Of a stretch of 64,000 bases of DNA, positions 7,108 to 15,151 are shown piece after piece. The position numbers and the translations under genes were made by a program. The notes beneath the pieces were generated by a model, which saw nothing but the letters and a program-made list of their open reading frames with translations, did no database searches and was not told the origin of the DNA. Each line of letters begins with the position of its first letter. The stretch's first letter is position 1. The stretch comes from Bacteroides mediterraneensis (GTDB lineage: Bacteria; Bacteroidota; Bacteroidia; Bacteroidales; Bacteroidaceae), in the NCBI RefSeq assembly GCF_025993685.1, contig NZ_DAJPEN010000001.1, positions 1,302,001-1,366,000 on the forward strand. Direction: 5' to 3'.

Positions 7108-9209
7108 CATCGGATAATCCCCGTATCCTTGTCTTTGAGCTGGATGGAGCGGTCGACGTCGCGGAACTTGCGTCCTCTGGTCAGGCGCCACGTCACGGTC
7201 AGGTTGACGAGGTTGCAGGCATCGCCGCTGTAGAGGGCGGTGTGCTTCTGGAGGTTCCGGTTCAGGACTTCCGATTCAAACAGCTTGTATTTGTGCTGGA
7301 AGGGCTGTTGCCAGATCAGGGCGAACTGCCAGTCCTTGTAGCTGTAGGCGGCCTTCAAGGTGATGTCGCCCCCGCTGTATCCCTTGGTTTCCCCTTCCAG
7401 AAAGCGGGAACCGTTGTCGGCGTAGGCATGGAGGGAGAGGTTGCCCAGGTAGGTGTTGACGGCCCCCGTGACGAAGTAGGACGTGTAGCAGTGCGTGTAG
7501 TCCTGGCCGAAGTTGAAGCAGCGGAACAGTCCTCCGTAGGCCGTGACGGAGAGCTTTTCCGGCACCAGCCAGTAGCTTGCGTAGGCCATGGCGTTCAGTG
7601 CGTCAATCTCCTTCTGGTTGCGCTGGGTGTAGATGAACCGGTCGTCGGCCGTGCGTTCATACACCGCCATGTTGGGACGAAGGCATTGCTTGTAGAAACC
7701 TTCCAGACTGGCTTGCAGACGGTTGTCGGTGTACGTCAGCCGCAGGAGGTGATACATCTCCCGGTTGGGCTTGAGGTCGGGACTCCCCACGGTCCACTCC
7801 ATGCGGTTGTTGCGGATGGAGGCGTCGCTGATCATGGCCACCCGTGAGGTGCGTTCGCTCATCTGGAAATTGTAGCTCAGTTGCAGGGCGTGGGTGAAGT
7901 TGTAGCTCAGGGCCGCTTTCGGGCAGAAGCTCCAGTAGTCATACGAATGGGCCTGCTGGCGGTAGTGCAGGTAGCTGCCCCCGATGCCTGCCGAATAGCG
8001 GAGGTTGCCCCACAGTCCCTTGATTTCGGAGAACAGGTACACGCGGTTGTGGTGGATAGGGGTGGCAGCCGAGACGTCGCCCGTATATTCATTGTTCGTG
8101 TATTTCTGGCTGTAGTTGAGGCCGGCCGACAGGGTGAAGGGCTTCAACCGGTTTTCGTAGATGGCCTCGCTCAGGAGAGAGTAGGTGCGTCCGTCCACGT
8201 CGTAACGGTAGGGCGAGCCTTCGTCGTAGCTGTCCGAGGAGCGGGTGCCGATGTAGGTGCCCACGGCGTTGAGGGTGAGCGACTGCCGGGGTGTGAACTG
8301 CTGGAAGTAGTAGAGGTCGAGCACCGGACTCCCGCTCCGGCTCTGCTGCTGTTCGAGGGCCGTGTAGGTCTGCTCTCCGTCCACAATCTGCTTCTGATTG
8401 AAATTGTTTGGCACGTGACTGAAGTCGCCGCTCAGCGAAGCCTGAAACACATAGCGGGTGGAGTCGGCCAGGTTGTAGGTCAGCTTCAGCTGGTTGTTCA
8501 GGCTCTGGTTGCGCGAGGCGAGGTCGTTGCGTTGGATGGTATAGACCGACCCGTCGTTCAGGTGGTAGTGGGCGGTTTCCTCCGTCCGTAAGTCTCTGTA
8601 GTTCTGGTAACCGATGCTGTAGTTCAACGACAGCTCACTCTTTCCCGTGTTCCATTTGCCATACACCGTGTAGTCGCCCTGGCGGGTCGTCAGCGCCTGA
8701 GTGAACGAGGTGCCCAGCGTGTATCCGTTGTCCGCCCGTCGGGTGGTGATTTCGATGACGTAGGCAATGCCGTCGCCGTAGCGCACGCCGGGGTTGTCGA
8801 TGAAATGAATGGTACGGATGCTCTTCGGGTCGAGCGAAAGCATCTCCGCCTTGTCCACGATGATGCCGTTGATGCGGATTTGCACGCTTCCCCGCTGGTC
8901 GATGGCCGAGATGGTGTGTCCCACCTCGTCCACACGGATATTCGGGAGGGTGAGTTGCTGGAGCAGGCTGTAGCCCGAGCGGGAAGAAGTCTTCTGCTGT
9001 TCGGAGGGATAGAGCAGCATTCCGTCGGTCTTCTTGATAATCCGGTCGGCCTTGACCTCCACCTCGCCCAGTTCCACGGTGGGTTCCACCTCTTGCGCGA
9101 GGGCGGGGAGGGTCAGTAGCAGAAGGAAGAGGATGGCCCTGAATCGGGAGATGGTCAGCGGAAGCCGGCTTCCGGCTCCCTGCTGGAAAAGTAATCTGAG
9201 TGTTTGCAT
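7107..9209 (-). CDS. TonB-dependent-receptor-like outer membrane barrel protein
   Basis: A 700-residue protein. The ATG at 9207-9209 (MQTLRLLFQQ) is chosen over the longer frame because a TACTTTTG promoter box at 9236-9243 lies upstream of it. A signal peptide follows (RAILFLLLLTLPALAQ), then a short plug-like region at residues ~45-150 (VELGEVEVKADRI; IRVDEVGHTISAIDQRGSVQIRINGIIVDKAE; SIRTIHFIDNPGVRYGDG), then a long barrel with many aromatic-rich strands. There is no carboxypeptidase-like domain and no SusC signature, so it belongs to the stand-alone barrel group often annotated as outer membrane beta-barrel family protein. Its ligand is unknown. The membrane-anchored regulator next door is the obvious candidate controller. 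Confidence 0.8.
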   Translation of the reverse strand: MQTLRLLFQQGAGSRLPLTISRFRAILFLLLLTLPALAQEVEPTVELGEVEVKADRIIKKTDGMLLYPSEQQKTSSRSGYSLLQQLTLPNIRVDEVGHTISAIDQRGSVQIRINGIIVDKAEMLSLDPKSIRTIHFIDNPGVRYGDGIAYVIEITTRRADNGYTLGTSFTQALTTRQGDYTVYGKWNTGKSELSLNYSIGYQNYRDLRTEETAHYHLNDGSVYTIQRNDLASRNQSLNNQLKLTYNLADSTRYVFQASLSGDFSHVPNNFNQKQIVDGEQTYTALEQQQSRSGSPVLDLYYFQQFTPRQSLTLNAVGTYIGTRSSDSYDEGSPYRYDVDGRTYSLLSEAIYENRLKPFTLSAGLNYSQKYTNNEYTGDVSAATPIHHNRVYLFSEIKGLWGNLRYSAGIGGSYLHYRQQAHSYDYWSFCPKAALSYNFTHALQLSYNFQMSERTSRVAMISDASIRNNRMEWTVGSPDLKPNREMYHLLRLTYTDNRLQASLEGFYKQCLRPNMAVYERTADDRFIYTQRNQKEIDALNAMAYASYWLVPEKLSVTAYGGLFRCFNFGQDYTHCYTSYFVTGAVNTYLGNLSLHAYADNGSRFLEGETKGYSGGDITLKAAYSYKDWQFALIWQQPFQHKYKLFESEVLNRNLQKHTALYSGDACNLVNLTVTWRLTRGRKFRDVDRSIQLKDKDTGIIR

Positions 9210-9243
9210 TTGTTCCTGTGTGTAAAATTCAGGAACAAAAGTA
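9208..9243 (-). promoter_or_regulatory. promoter and 5'-UTR inverted repeat of the barrel gene
   Basis: TACTTTTG (complement of 9236-9243) is a perfect -7 box. Between it and the start codon lies an inverted repeat, TTTGTTCCTG and CAGGAACAAA, separated by 11 bp, ending at the ATG. It could form a hairpin over the translation start or be a dyad bound by the neighbouring regulator. Confidence 0.55.
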
Positions 9244-9300
9244 GGGGGCTGTCGCGAAGGCGTCAAAAACCGACGCTGACATTTGCCTGACAATTCGCTG

Positions 9301-10197
9301 TCAGTCTTTCAATTCGTTGATTTCCAGTGAATAGTTCCGCCCTCTGTCGGCCACGATTTTCAGTCGCGTATGCTCCTCCACGATGGGTTTCAGGCGGCGG
9401 ATAAGGGTGTAGAGCGTGTCGTTGGCATCGTCTTTCTTGGGCCAGAGCACGGCACAGATTTCCTCTTTCGTGAGCGAGTGGGAGGGAGCCTGCCAGAAAA
9501 GCCGCATCAGTTGCTGCTGCATGGGCGTGAAGCGGATGGGCGTATGGTCGGCTGCGTAGAAACGGTCGTCCGCGTCCGAGTAAGTCAGTCCCCCGAAGTC
9601 CTGGGCAGATTGTGTGCTCCCTTCAGCCGATAGTACGCTTCCTTCGGCAGGTTGCAGCATCGGGTTCTCCTTTTCCCGCTTCCGCAAGTACAGCATCGAG
9701 CCGATGGCCCAGAGCAAAGCCGCCGCCATCAGTCCGCCGGGCAAGCGCTGGTCGGACATGCTGAATACGGCCGCTGCCGACAGCCGGGTGTACCCTTTCA
9801 GGGCCAGCGTTTCGCCCGCCCGTCCGTTGCGGACCACCAGCGTGTCACTGCAGATGGCCTGTCCGTCCATCGAGCTGCCCCGGTAGTCGCCGTCCATCAC
9901 GTCGAAGGTGAGGAAAGCCGCCTGTTTCAGTCGCGGGTTCTTCAGGTGGCGGCAGAAACGTTCGTCGGACACGGCGATGAGCACCTGTCCGCCCGACGTC
10001 TGCCGGAGCTGTTTGTAGGCCCGTATCGTATCCTGTGTCACAATCGGGTCTTTCTTTTCCAGTAAGGTCTGGGCCAATGCTTGGTTCAGGTCGGCGGTTA
10101 TCTCGTCTCTTGTCACGCGGTAGTTGTGGCGCCCGGCCAGCAGGGAAGTCAGCATCAGCGTCAGAAACACCGTGACGGGTAGTAGTCTGCGGTTCAT
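9301..10197 (-). CDS. membrane-anchored winged-helix transcriptional regulator
   Basis: A 298-residue protein with an N-terminal membrane segment (residues ~5-22, VTVFLTLMLTSLLAG), a ~130-residue presumably periplasmic domain, a second membrane segment at ~155-170 (GLMAAALLWAIGSMLYL) followed by basic residues, and a C-terminal OmpR/PhoB-type winged helix (residues ~215-298: FTPMQQQLMRLFW, LTKEEICAVLWP, TLIRRLKPIVEE). The inverted order relative to ToxR/CadC (DNA-binding domain at the C-terminus) is a form I know from Bacteroidetes. It lies about 90 bp upstream of the barrel gene on the same strand, each gene with its own promoter, suggesting it senses a periplasmic signal and controls the barrel. 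Confidence 0.8.
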   Translation of the reverse strand: MNRRLLPVTVFLTLMLTSLLAGRHNYRVTRDEITADLNQALAQTLLEKKDPIVTQDTIRAYKQLRQTSGGQVLIAVSDERFCRHLKNPRLKQAAFLTFDVMDGDYRGSSMDGQAICSDTLVVRNGRAGETLALKGYTRLSAAAVFSMSDQRLPGGLMAAALLWAIGSMLYLRKREKENPMLQPAEGSVLSAEGSTQSAQDFGGLTYSDADDRFYAADHTPIRFTPMQQQLMRLFWQAPSHSLTKEEICAVLWPKKDDANDTLYTLIRRLKPIVEEHTRLKIVADRGRNYSLEINELKD

Positions 10198-10220
10198 AGA
10201 GCAATCGGGTTTGGTTTCTG

Positions 10221-10228
10221 CAAATGTA
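10221..10228 (-). promoter_or_regulatory. -7 box for the membrane-anchored regulator
   Basis: TACATTTG on the minus strand, about 24 bp upstream of the ATG at 10195-10197, matches TAnnTTTG. Confidence 0.5.
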
Positions 10229-10270
10229 GTGAATTCTGTGGTTCTTCTTTGTGTCGGATTGAAATATTTA

Positions 10271-11179
10271 TTATTTGTAATCCGTCTTGCTCCGGTATTC
10301 GTTCGGAGTCATTCCGGTGGCTTTCTTGAACACACGGGTGAAATGCTGCGGGTACTGGAAGCCCAGTTGATAGGCAATCTGGCTGATGGATTCCGAGGGG
10401 AGAAGCAGCTGTTCTTTGGCGATGCCGATGATTTTGTCTTGTATGTACTCCAAGGCGGTCTTGCCCGTTTCCTTCTTGATGAGGTCGCCGAAATAATTGG
10501 ACGACAGGCAGAGTTCGGCGGCACAGTATTTCACGCTGGGCAATCCTTTCAGTGCGGCATTTTCGCCCGTGAAATACCGGTCCAGTAAGGTCTCGAAACG
10601 GGTCAGGATGTCGCGATGGGCATCCTGCCGGGTGATGAACTGCCGTTCGTAGAAGCGCAGGCAATAGTTGAGCAACAGTTCGATGTGGTTGGTGATGAGC
10701 CGTTTGCTCATCCGGTCGATTGCATGATGCAGTTCCTCCTGAATGTTCAGCAGGCAGTCGATGAAGGTGTGGCGCTCCCGTTCCGAGAGATGCAAGGCTT
10801 CGTTCACCTCGTACGAGAAGAAGGTGTATTCCTTGATGGTGCGTCCGAGGTGGGTACCGCGAATCAGGTCGGGATGGAAGCACAGCGCATAGCCTTTCGG
10901 CTGGAACGTTTCGCCCGTATCTTCTATGCCGATGACCTGTCCCGGTGCAAGGCAGACCACCGACCCTTTCTGGTAATCGTATCGCTGGCGGCCGTAAATC
11001 AGGTCGCAGTTCTTCTCGTCTTTCAGGAAGACCACGTAGAAGCTGAACGTGTGGCGTAGGTGGTGCATCGGTCTGGCCTTCGAAAGGTCGATTACGCTGA
11101 CCAGCGGATGGAGGGTTTCTACGCCGAGCATGTCGTCGTACTCCGTGACGGTTTCAATGTTCAATAAGAAGGTTTTCAT
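10271..11179 (-). CDS. AraC-family transcriptional regulator
   Basis: A 302-residue regulator. The first ~190 residues form an AraC-type cupin sensor (FSFYVVFLKDEKNCDLIYGRQ, LAPGQVIGIED). Residues ~200-302 hold two helix-turn-helix motifs (KYCAAELCLSSNYFGDLIKKETG and ISQIAYQLGFQYPQHFTRVFKKATGMTPNEYR, the AraC signature). The frame is open to 11260, but the promoter box TACTTTTG at 11201-11208 lies inside that extension, so MKTFLLNIE at 11179 is taken as the start. It is divergent from the truncated NTF2-like ORF and the SDR gene, with two direct repeats in between that suit an AraC operator. Confidence 0.88.
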   Translation of the reverse strand: MKTFLLNIETVTEYDDMLGVETLHPLVSVIDLSKARPMHHLRHTFSFYVVFLKDEKNCDLIYGRQRYDYQKGSVVCLAPGQVIGIEDTGETFQPKGYALCFHPDLIRGTHLGRTIKEYTFFSYEVNEALHLSERERHTFIDCLLNIQEELHHAIDRMSKRLITNHIELLLNYCLRFYERQFITRQDAHRDILTRFETLLDRYFTGENAALKGLPSVKYCAAELCLSSNYFGDLIKKETGKTALEYIQDKIIGIAKEQLLLPSESISQIAYQLGFQYPQHFTRVFKKATGMTPNEYRSKTDYK

Positions 11180-11200
11180 CGGTTCGTATGTTTCTGACGG

Positions 11201-11314
11201 CAAAAGTACGAAAGGATTCCGGTTTCTGGTTCCCGCCGCTCGTGAAATCTGTGTTTTCATGCAGTAAATCTGTGTTTTGTATCCCTACGGATAAAACGGT
11301 AGGGATTACTTTTG
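11201..11314. promoter_or_regulatory. divergent promoters with a direct-repeat operator
   Basis: The minus-strand -7 box TACTTTTG is at 11201-11208 and the plus-strand TACTTTTG at 11307-11314. Between them AAATCTGTGTTTT occurs at 11245-11257 and again at 11266-11278, a spacing of exactly 21 bp (two helical turns), as expected for tandem half-sites of an AraC-type activator. A further inverted repeat, CCCTAC/GTAGGG, flanks 11283-11304. No good -33 element precedes the plus-strand box, consistent with activator dependence. Confidence 0.6.
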
Positions 11315-11347
11315 CAGTGACAATTAACCGATAAACAGAATTGAGTT

Positions 11348-11509
11348 ATGACACAGGAAATGGAAAGCCGTATGGTTTTGAAAGATTTGGTAGACCGTTA
11401 TGCGACGGAATCGGACAAGAACAATCAGGATTACTATCGTAACCTGTTTCGTCCGGATGTGAAGCTGAAAGTGTATATGGGAGACAAGCAGATTATGGAT
11501 ATGGCTTGA
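11348..11509 (+). pseudogene. truncated NTF2/SnoaL-like ORF
   Basis: A 53-codon ORF beginning MTQEMESRMVLKDLVDRYA and containing YYRNLFRPDVKLKVYMGDK, which reads like the first helix and strand of a SnoaL/NTF2-like enzyme (usually 130-150 residues). The frame stops at TGA 11507-11509 directly after MDMA, where the rest of the fold should follow. An internal deletion that removed the C-terminal two thirds is the simplest reading. The stop overlaps an ATG (TGATG) of the longer SDR reading frame, so translation could still be coupled. Confidence 0.55.
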
Positions 11510-11550
11510 TGTGTGAGCGGACTTCTGTGAATATTAAAAAAGTGAGTGAG

Positions 11551-12378
11551 ATGAAAAAAGAGGTAATGTTGCTTACGGGTGCCGGACAAATTGGTATGGC
11601 GATAGCCCGGCGGATGGGATATGGAATGAAGATTGTGGTCGGCGACAAGCGGATGGAAAATGCGCAGGCCGTAGCCGATACGATGAATAGTGCCGGATTC
11701 GATGTGCTTCCGGTGGAGATGGACTTGTCGTCGCGCGACTCAATCCTCGGATTGATTGAGACGGCACAGCAATATGGAGAGATAGCCATGCTGGTCAATG
11801 CGGCAGGGGTGTCCCCTTCGCAAGCTTCGATAGAGACCATCCTGAAAGTCGACTTGTACGGTACGGCGGTATTGCTGGAAGAAGTGGGAAAGATTATCCG
11901 GCCGGGAGGGGCAGGCGTGACGATAGCCAGTCAGTCCGGACACCGCTTGCCGGCCCTTGGTGCTGAAATCGATGCACAGCTGGCTTGCACACCGACGGAA
12001 GAATTGCTGAGTCTGGAGGTGCTGCAACCGTCGCACATCCGCGATACGCTCCATGCCTACCAACTGGCCAAGCGTTGCAACGTGAAGCGCGTCATGGCGG
12101 AGGCAGTGAGATGGGGAGAACGGGGCGCCCGTCTGAATTCCATTTCTCCGGGAATTATTGTCACCCCACTGGCACTTGACGAGTTCAACGGGGTGCGTGG
12201 AGAGTTCTATAAGAAGATGTTCGCCCAGTGTCCGGCGCATCGTCCCGGCACGGCCGACGAGGTGGCGAATGTGGCCGAACTGTTGATGAGCAACCGGGGA
12301 GCCTTTATCACCGGGTCTGATTTTCTGGTGGATGGAGGTGCTACGGCGGCTTATTTTTATGGTACGGGCGGGAAGTGA
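11551..12378 (+). CDS. short-chain dehydrogenase/reductase
   Basis: A 275-residue SDR. The nucleotide-binding loop TGAGQIGMA is at residues ~8-16, the NAAG motif (LVNAAGVSPSQ) near 80, and the catalytic YxxxK is YQLAK at ~170-174, with TIASQSGH supplying the serine. C-terminal ITGSDFLVDGG matches classical SDRs. It uses NAD(P)H to reduce a carbonyl; the substrate is unknown. An in-frame ATG at 11509 would add 14 residues, but MKKEVMLLTG at 11551 aligns with the usual family start. It is in line with the truncated NTF2-like ORF and probably controlled by the divergent AraC protein. It converges on the clostripain-family gene with one base between the stops. Confidence 0.88.
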   Translation: MKKEVMLLTGAGQIGMAIARRMGYGMKIVVGDKRMENAQAVADTMNSAGFDVLPVEMDLSSRDSILGLIETAQQYGEIAMLVNAAGVSPSQASIETILKVDLYGTAVLLEEVGKIIRPGGAGVTIASQSGHRLPALGAEIDAQLACTPTEELLSLEVLQPSHIRDTLHAYQLAKRCNVKRVMAEAVRWGERGARLNSISPGIIVTPLALDEFNGVRGEFYKKMFAQCPAHRPGTADEVANVAELLMSNRGAFITGSDFLVDGGATAAYFYGTGGK

Positions 12379-12379
12379 A

Positions 12380-13543
12380 TCAATGTGTTGCCCGATACCA
12401 TGAAGTCTGCGGATAGGTTCTCGCCTTGCTGCTGAGACTGGGGGCAGAGGTGGTGATGCCGGAATAATGGGCGATGGAGAGCGGGCCGAGCGAGGCGCTG
12501 AAGAACTTTTCCGTATGTGCCTTGTAGGGAACCACCTGTCCCAAAAGGGCTTCCACCTGGGCCAGTTGCTTTGCATCATCGCCGCAAAGGGCACGGGCAT
12601 AATCGCCGAAATCATAGAAAATCACGGGAGAATAGCCGTCCATGCGCTGGAGGGAAGCCGTTTGCAAGTCATCCAGTGAATAGCGGGAATGAAGGTCTTT
12701 CATCAGGAGCGCCAGGTCGTCCAGCCGGGAACAGTCGGTCACGGCGATGGTGCCGTAGGGATACGTGTAGCTGGAGTAGAACCGGTGGAAAGCCTGACAG
12801 ATGGCGCCGTAATCGGGATTCTCGGCCAGCAGGTATTCCCCGATGCGGGCGTAAGGCATGCCGTAGGCCATGATTTCCGTGGGGCAGGCAATGAGGTGGC
12901 GGGTCACGTGACGCAGGTCGTAGGCCACTTCCAGCGAGGACATGTAGCAGTCGTCGAAAAGGATGTATTCCATCTTCAGCCCGCACTGCGAGAGACTGCG
13001 GGAGAGAGTGGTGATTTCTGTCTGGTATTCCGCCGTCAGCCCCCCGAAAAAGCGGGTCAGGGGTGTGTACTCCCAGTGGTAGGTGAACTTCGTGGAAGCC
13101 CGTGCCTGTCGCGGTTCTACGGGCAACCATCCCATGCCGTGGCAGCCCACAATCAGGGAGTAACTCTTGGCGGGGGCGGCCCGCTTCATATCGTTCAGGA
13201 TGCCCGTGAGCCCGGCTTCGGTGGTGAAGGCAGGGCGGGTGTATTCCTTCACAGTCCGCCGGGTGCAGGTGCCGCGGTGTACGGTGATTTCAAACAGTTC
13301 TGCTTCCGTGGCACTGGTGGACAGGAAGACGAGCACCCGTTCCCGGTCCAGTCCCCTGCGGGCGATGGCTTCCTCCATGTCGGCGATGTTCTGGTAGAAA
13401 TAACTCGTCAGGTTGGTCGACCACGGCAGGTACATGAAGAGCGTCCGCTCGTTGTCGGCGGGCGGGAGGTCTTCTTTCTGGCAACTCGTCAGGCAGGAGA
13501 GTCCGATGACAAGCAATATGGGAAGCAGGCGGATAAGTTTCAT
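12380..13543 (-). CDS. clostripain-family (C11) cysteine peptidase lipoprotein
   Basis: A 387-residue protein with a lipoprotein signal (LLVIGLSCLTSC, cysteine at ~21). The C11/caspase-like fold is supported by the catalytic histidine in VGCHGMGW (residue ~134) and the catalytic cysteine in LFDDCYMSS (~200). Clostripain-type peptidases cleave after basic residues, often after self-processing; gut Bacteroidales carry many such surface lipoproteins. It is the third gene of an apparent operon (small membrane ORF, lipoprotein 13554-14741, this gene) with a 10-bp gap to its neighbour, so it may process the co-encoded lipoprotein. Confidence 0.85.
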   Translation of the reverse strand: MKLIRLLPILLVIGLSCLTSCQKEDLPPADNERTLFMYLPWSTNLTSYFYQNIADMEEAIARRGLDRERVLVFLSTSATEAELFEITVHRGTCTRRTVKEYTRPAFTTEAGLTGILNDMKRAAPAKSYSLIVGCHGMGWLPVEPRQARASTKFTYHWEYTPLTRFFGGLTAEYQTEITTLSRSLSQCGLKMEYILFDDCYMSSLEVAYDLRHVTRHLIACPTEIMAYGMPYARIGEYLLAENPDYGAICQAFHRFYSSYTYPYGTIAVTDCSRLDDLALLMKDLHSRYSLDDLQTASLQRMDGYSPVIFYDFGDYARALCGDDAKQLAQVEALLGQVVPYKAHTEKFFSASLGPLSIAHYSGITTSAPSLSSKARTYPQTSWYRATH

Positions 13544-13553
13544 GAAACTTGCA

Positions 13554-14741
13554 CTATTTTTTATAGGTGATTTTGAAAGGCAGAACCTGGAACACTTCGC
13601 AGTCGGGCGTAATCAGTTCCAGCTTGTAGGTGAGAGAGGCCCCGTCTGTATCTTCCGTCAGCTGGTCGAGCTCTTCTTGCGGAAGAAGATCCTTGAAGCT
13701 GATTTTGCCGCTGTTCATGCGCAGATAGCGTGCCTGTCCGTTTGTGTCCACGGCAAGCAGGGCTACGGGAGCATACTGGCTCAGGATACTTCCGGTGTAT
13801 TCTTTGCGCGGGGTGACTTCCATGCTGCCGAGGTCGTAGGAGATTTCGTGACCGTCGGGGGCAAAGAGCTGCTTTTTCGGATTTACGGTGATTTCCGTGT
13901 ACGTGAAGTCGTAGATGTCCGTACCTTCGGGTTCCAGCTCTTCATCGGTAGAGAAGATGACTACCTCACAGTGCCGCAAGCGGTCGTATCCCGTGAGGCA
14001 TACCCCGTTGCTCAGCAGTTTGACTTTGACGTGGTTCTCTTGTGAGGTGATTTCGCAACTGCCTTCTCTGGCTGGTTTGAAAATGAAAGGACCGTTGCTG
14101 CTCAGCACGTCGAATTCCGTTTCTTTTCCGGAGATGATGAGCGGATTTTCCTGTACCGATACGGTCAGTTCGCGGATGTCCGACAAGTCTGTGTGATATG
14201 TTTTCTGCACTTCTTCCAGTTCCTGCGCCGTCATCCGCTGGTAGATGGAATAGCCGTAGATATCGGTCCCTCCTGCCCGCACTCCCAGGTGGACGAGGAG
14301 CTCCATCGTGTCGCCGTTGACGGAGAGTAGCTGGAACACCGTGCGCTGGCCGTCGAGCAGACGGTTCTCGTCCGAGTAAGTATAGGTGTAAGTCCGGAAC
14401 CCCGATGCAGGATAGGCATCCACGTACATGTATGCTTTCAGGGACGAGTGGCTTTCCACATAATATTGGATTGGCCCGGCGCCATCTAAGTCTTTGTAAT
14501 AATCCTGCGTCTGGCAAGTGCCGTCGGGATTGATTTCGTAGGTGTGGACGTGTTTCCATCCGTATCCCACCACGGCTTCCTCGAAGCGGGCGGAAGAAAT
14601 GGGAGTGAGAGACGCTGGCTCACATTCTCCGTTTTCATTGAATGTGAAGGTAGGAAAATTCACGTCGTCGTGATTGCAACTGGCAAGGCAGAAGATGCTC
14701 AGGAATACCAGCAGAATGTCGGTGAGCCGTTTTGTGTACAT
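13554..14741 (-). CDS. lipoprotein of unknown function
   Basis: A 395-residue protein with a lipoprotein signal (DILLVFLSIFCLASC then NHDD). The start MYTKRLTDIL at 14741 is chosen; the frame continues upstream into the small ORF. The mature part is mainly beta in character (repeated TYTYSDEN, FIFKPAREGSCEI, FTYTEITVNPKK) and may comprise two or three immunoglobulin-like or lipocalin-like modules, but I recognise no family. Its place in an operon with a C11 peptidase suggests a cell-surface partner or substrate. Confidence 0.65.
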   Translation of the reverse strand: MYTKRLTDILLVFLSIFCLASCNHDDVNFPTFTFNENGECEPASLTPISSARFEEAVVGYGWKHVHTYEINPDGTCQTQDYYKDLDGAGPIQYYVESHSSLKAYMYVDAYPASGFRTYTYTYSDENRLLDGQRTVFQLLSVNGDTMELLVHLGVRAGGTDIYGYSIYQRMTAQELEEVQKTYHTDLSDIRELTVSVQENPLIISGKETEFDVLSSNGPFIFKPAREGSCEITSQENHVKVKLLSNGVCLTGYDRLRHCEVVIFSTDEELEPEGTDIYDFTYTEITVNPKKQLFAPDGHEISYDLGSMEVTPRKEYTGSILSQYAPVALLAVDTNGQARYLRMNSGKISFKDLLPQEELDQLTEDTDGASLTYKLELITPDCEVFQVLPFKITYKK

Positions 14742-14754
14742 GATGAATAAAGTG

Positions 14755-14925
14755 TCAGCTGTTTTCTTTTTTCCAGAAAAAATCAATGAATATACGCTGT
14801 AAGAGAATCAGCAGTGCCAGCACACAAATGGTGTATTGCAGAAACGCTTCTTGATTCTTGAGGCCGTAAAAGAGCCCGATAATGAAGCATAACTCGAGAA
14901 AATGATTTAAAATTTTAAGTAGCAT
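14755..14925 (-). CDS. small membrane protein (56 residues)
   Basis: ATG at 14923-14925, stop at 14755-14757. The peptide starts MLLKILNHFLELCFII, has two hydrophobic segments (residues ~8-22 and ~30-46, with GLKNQEAF between) and ends in the charged tail FFWKKENS. A TATCTTTG promoter box lies 28-35 bp upstream and the lipoprotein gene begins 13 bp downstream, so it looks like the first gene of the operon. Easily missed because of its length. Confidence 0.6.
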   Translation of the reverse strand: MLLKILNHFLELCFIIGLFYGLKNQEAFLQYTICVLALLILLQRIFIDFFWKKENS

Positions 14926-14952
14926 AGTTTCTGAAATAAAAGGTTATGCTGC

Positions 14953-14960
14953 CAAAGATA
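14953..14960 (-). promoter_or_regulatory. -7 box of the C11 peptidase operon
   Basis: TATCTTTG on the minus strand, a perfect TAnnTTTG match, just upstream of the 56-residue membrane ORF. Confidence 0.55.
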
Positions 14961-14993
14961 AGATAAAATAGGAGAAAACGAGCATCCGGACTT

Positions 14994-15042
14994 GAAAAAT
15001 CCCCTGCCAGGTGTGTTTTTTTTTACTTTTCACCGGCAGGGG
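14994..15042 (-). terminator. terminator of the thiamine operon
   Basis: Stem CCCCTGCC with GGCAGGGG around a 26-base loop; on the minus strand it is followed by ATTTTT. It lies about 110 bp beyond the thiF stop, where minus-strand transcription of the thi operon would end, and insulates the next operon. Confidence 0.65.
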
Positions 15043-15072
15043 AAGGAGAATTATGCAAAAATCAGGACTCGC

Positions 15073-15151
15073 TTATTTCCAGTTGTTCGGCATGGTTCCG
15101 TAGTCGGTCAGACCCGTACGGTTGTCGTAAGTTTCGCTGTGCTGGGTGATT
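15073..15151 (-). pseudogene. orphan C-terminal coding fragment after thiF
   Basis: In the minus-strand frame ending TAA at 15073-15075 the 25 codons next to the thiF stop read as a plausible protein tail (SETYDNRTGLTDYGTMPNNW). It has no start and no room for an upstream body because thiF follows directly. It may be the end of a gene removed by deletion. Family not recognised. Confidence 0.3.

Noticed and set aside
7242..8591. Long valine/glycine-rich plus-strand ORFs opposite the barrel gene
   Set aside because: They are antisense shadows of a GC-rich gene and show no domain, start signal or promoter.
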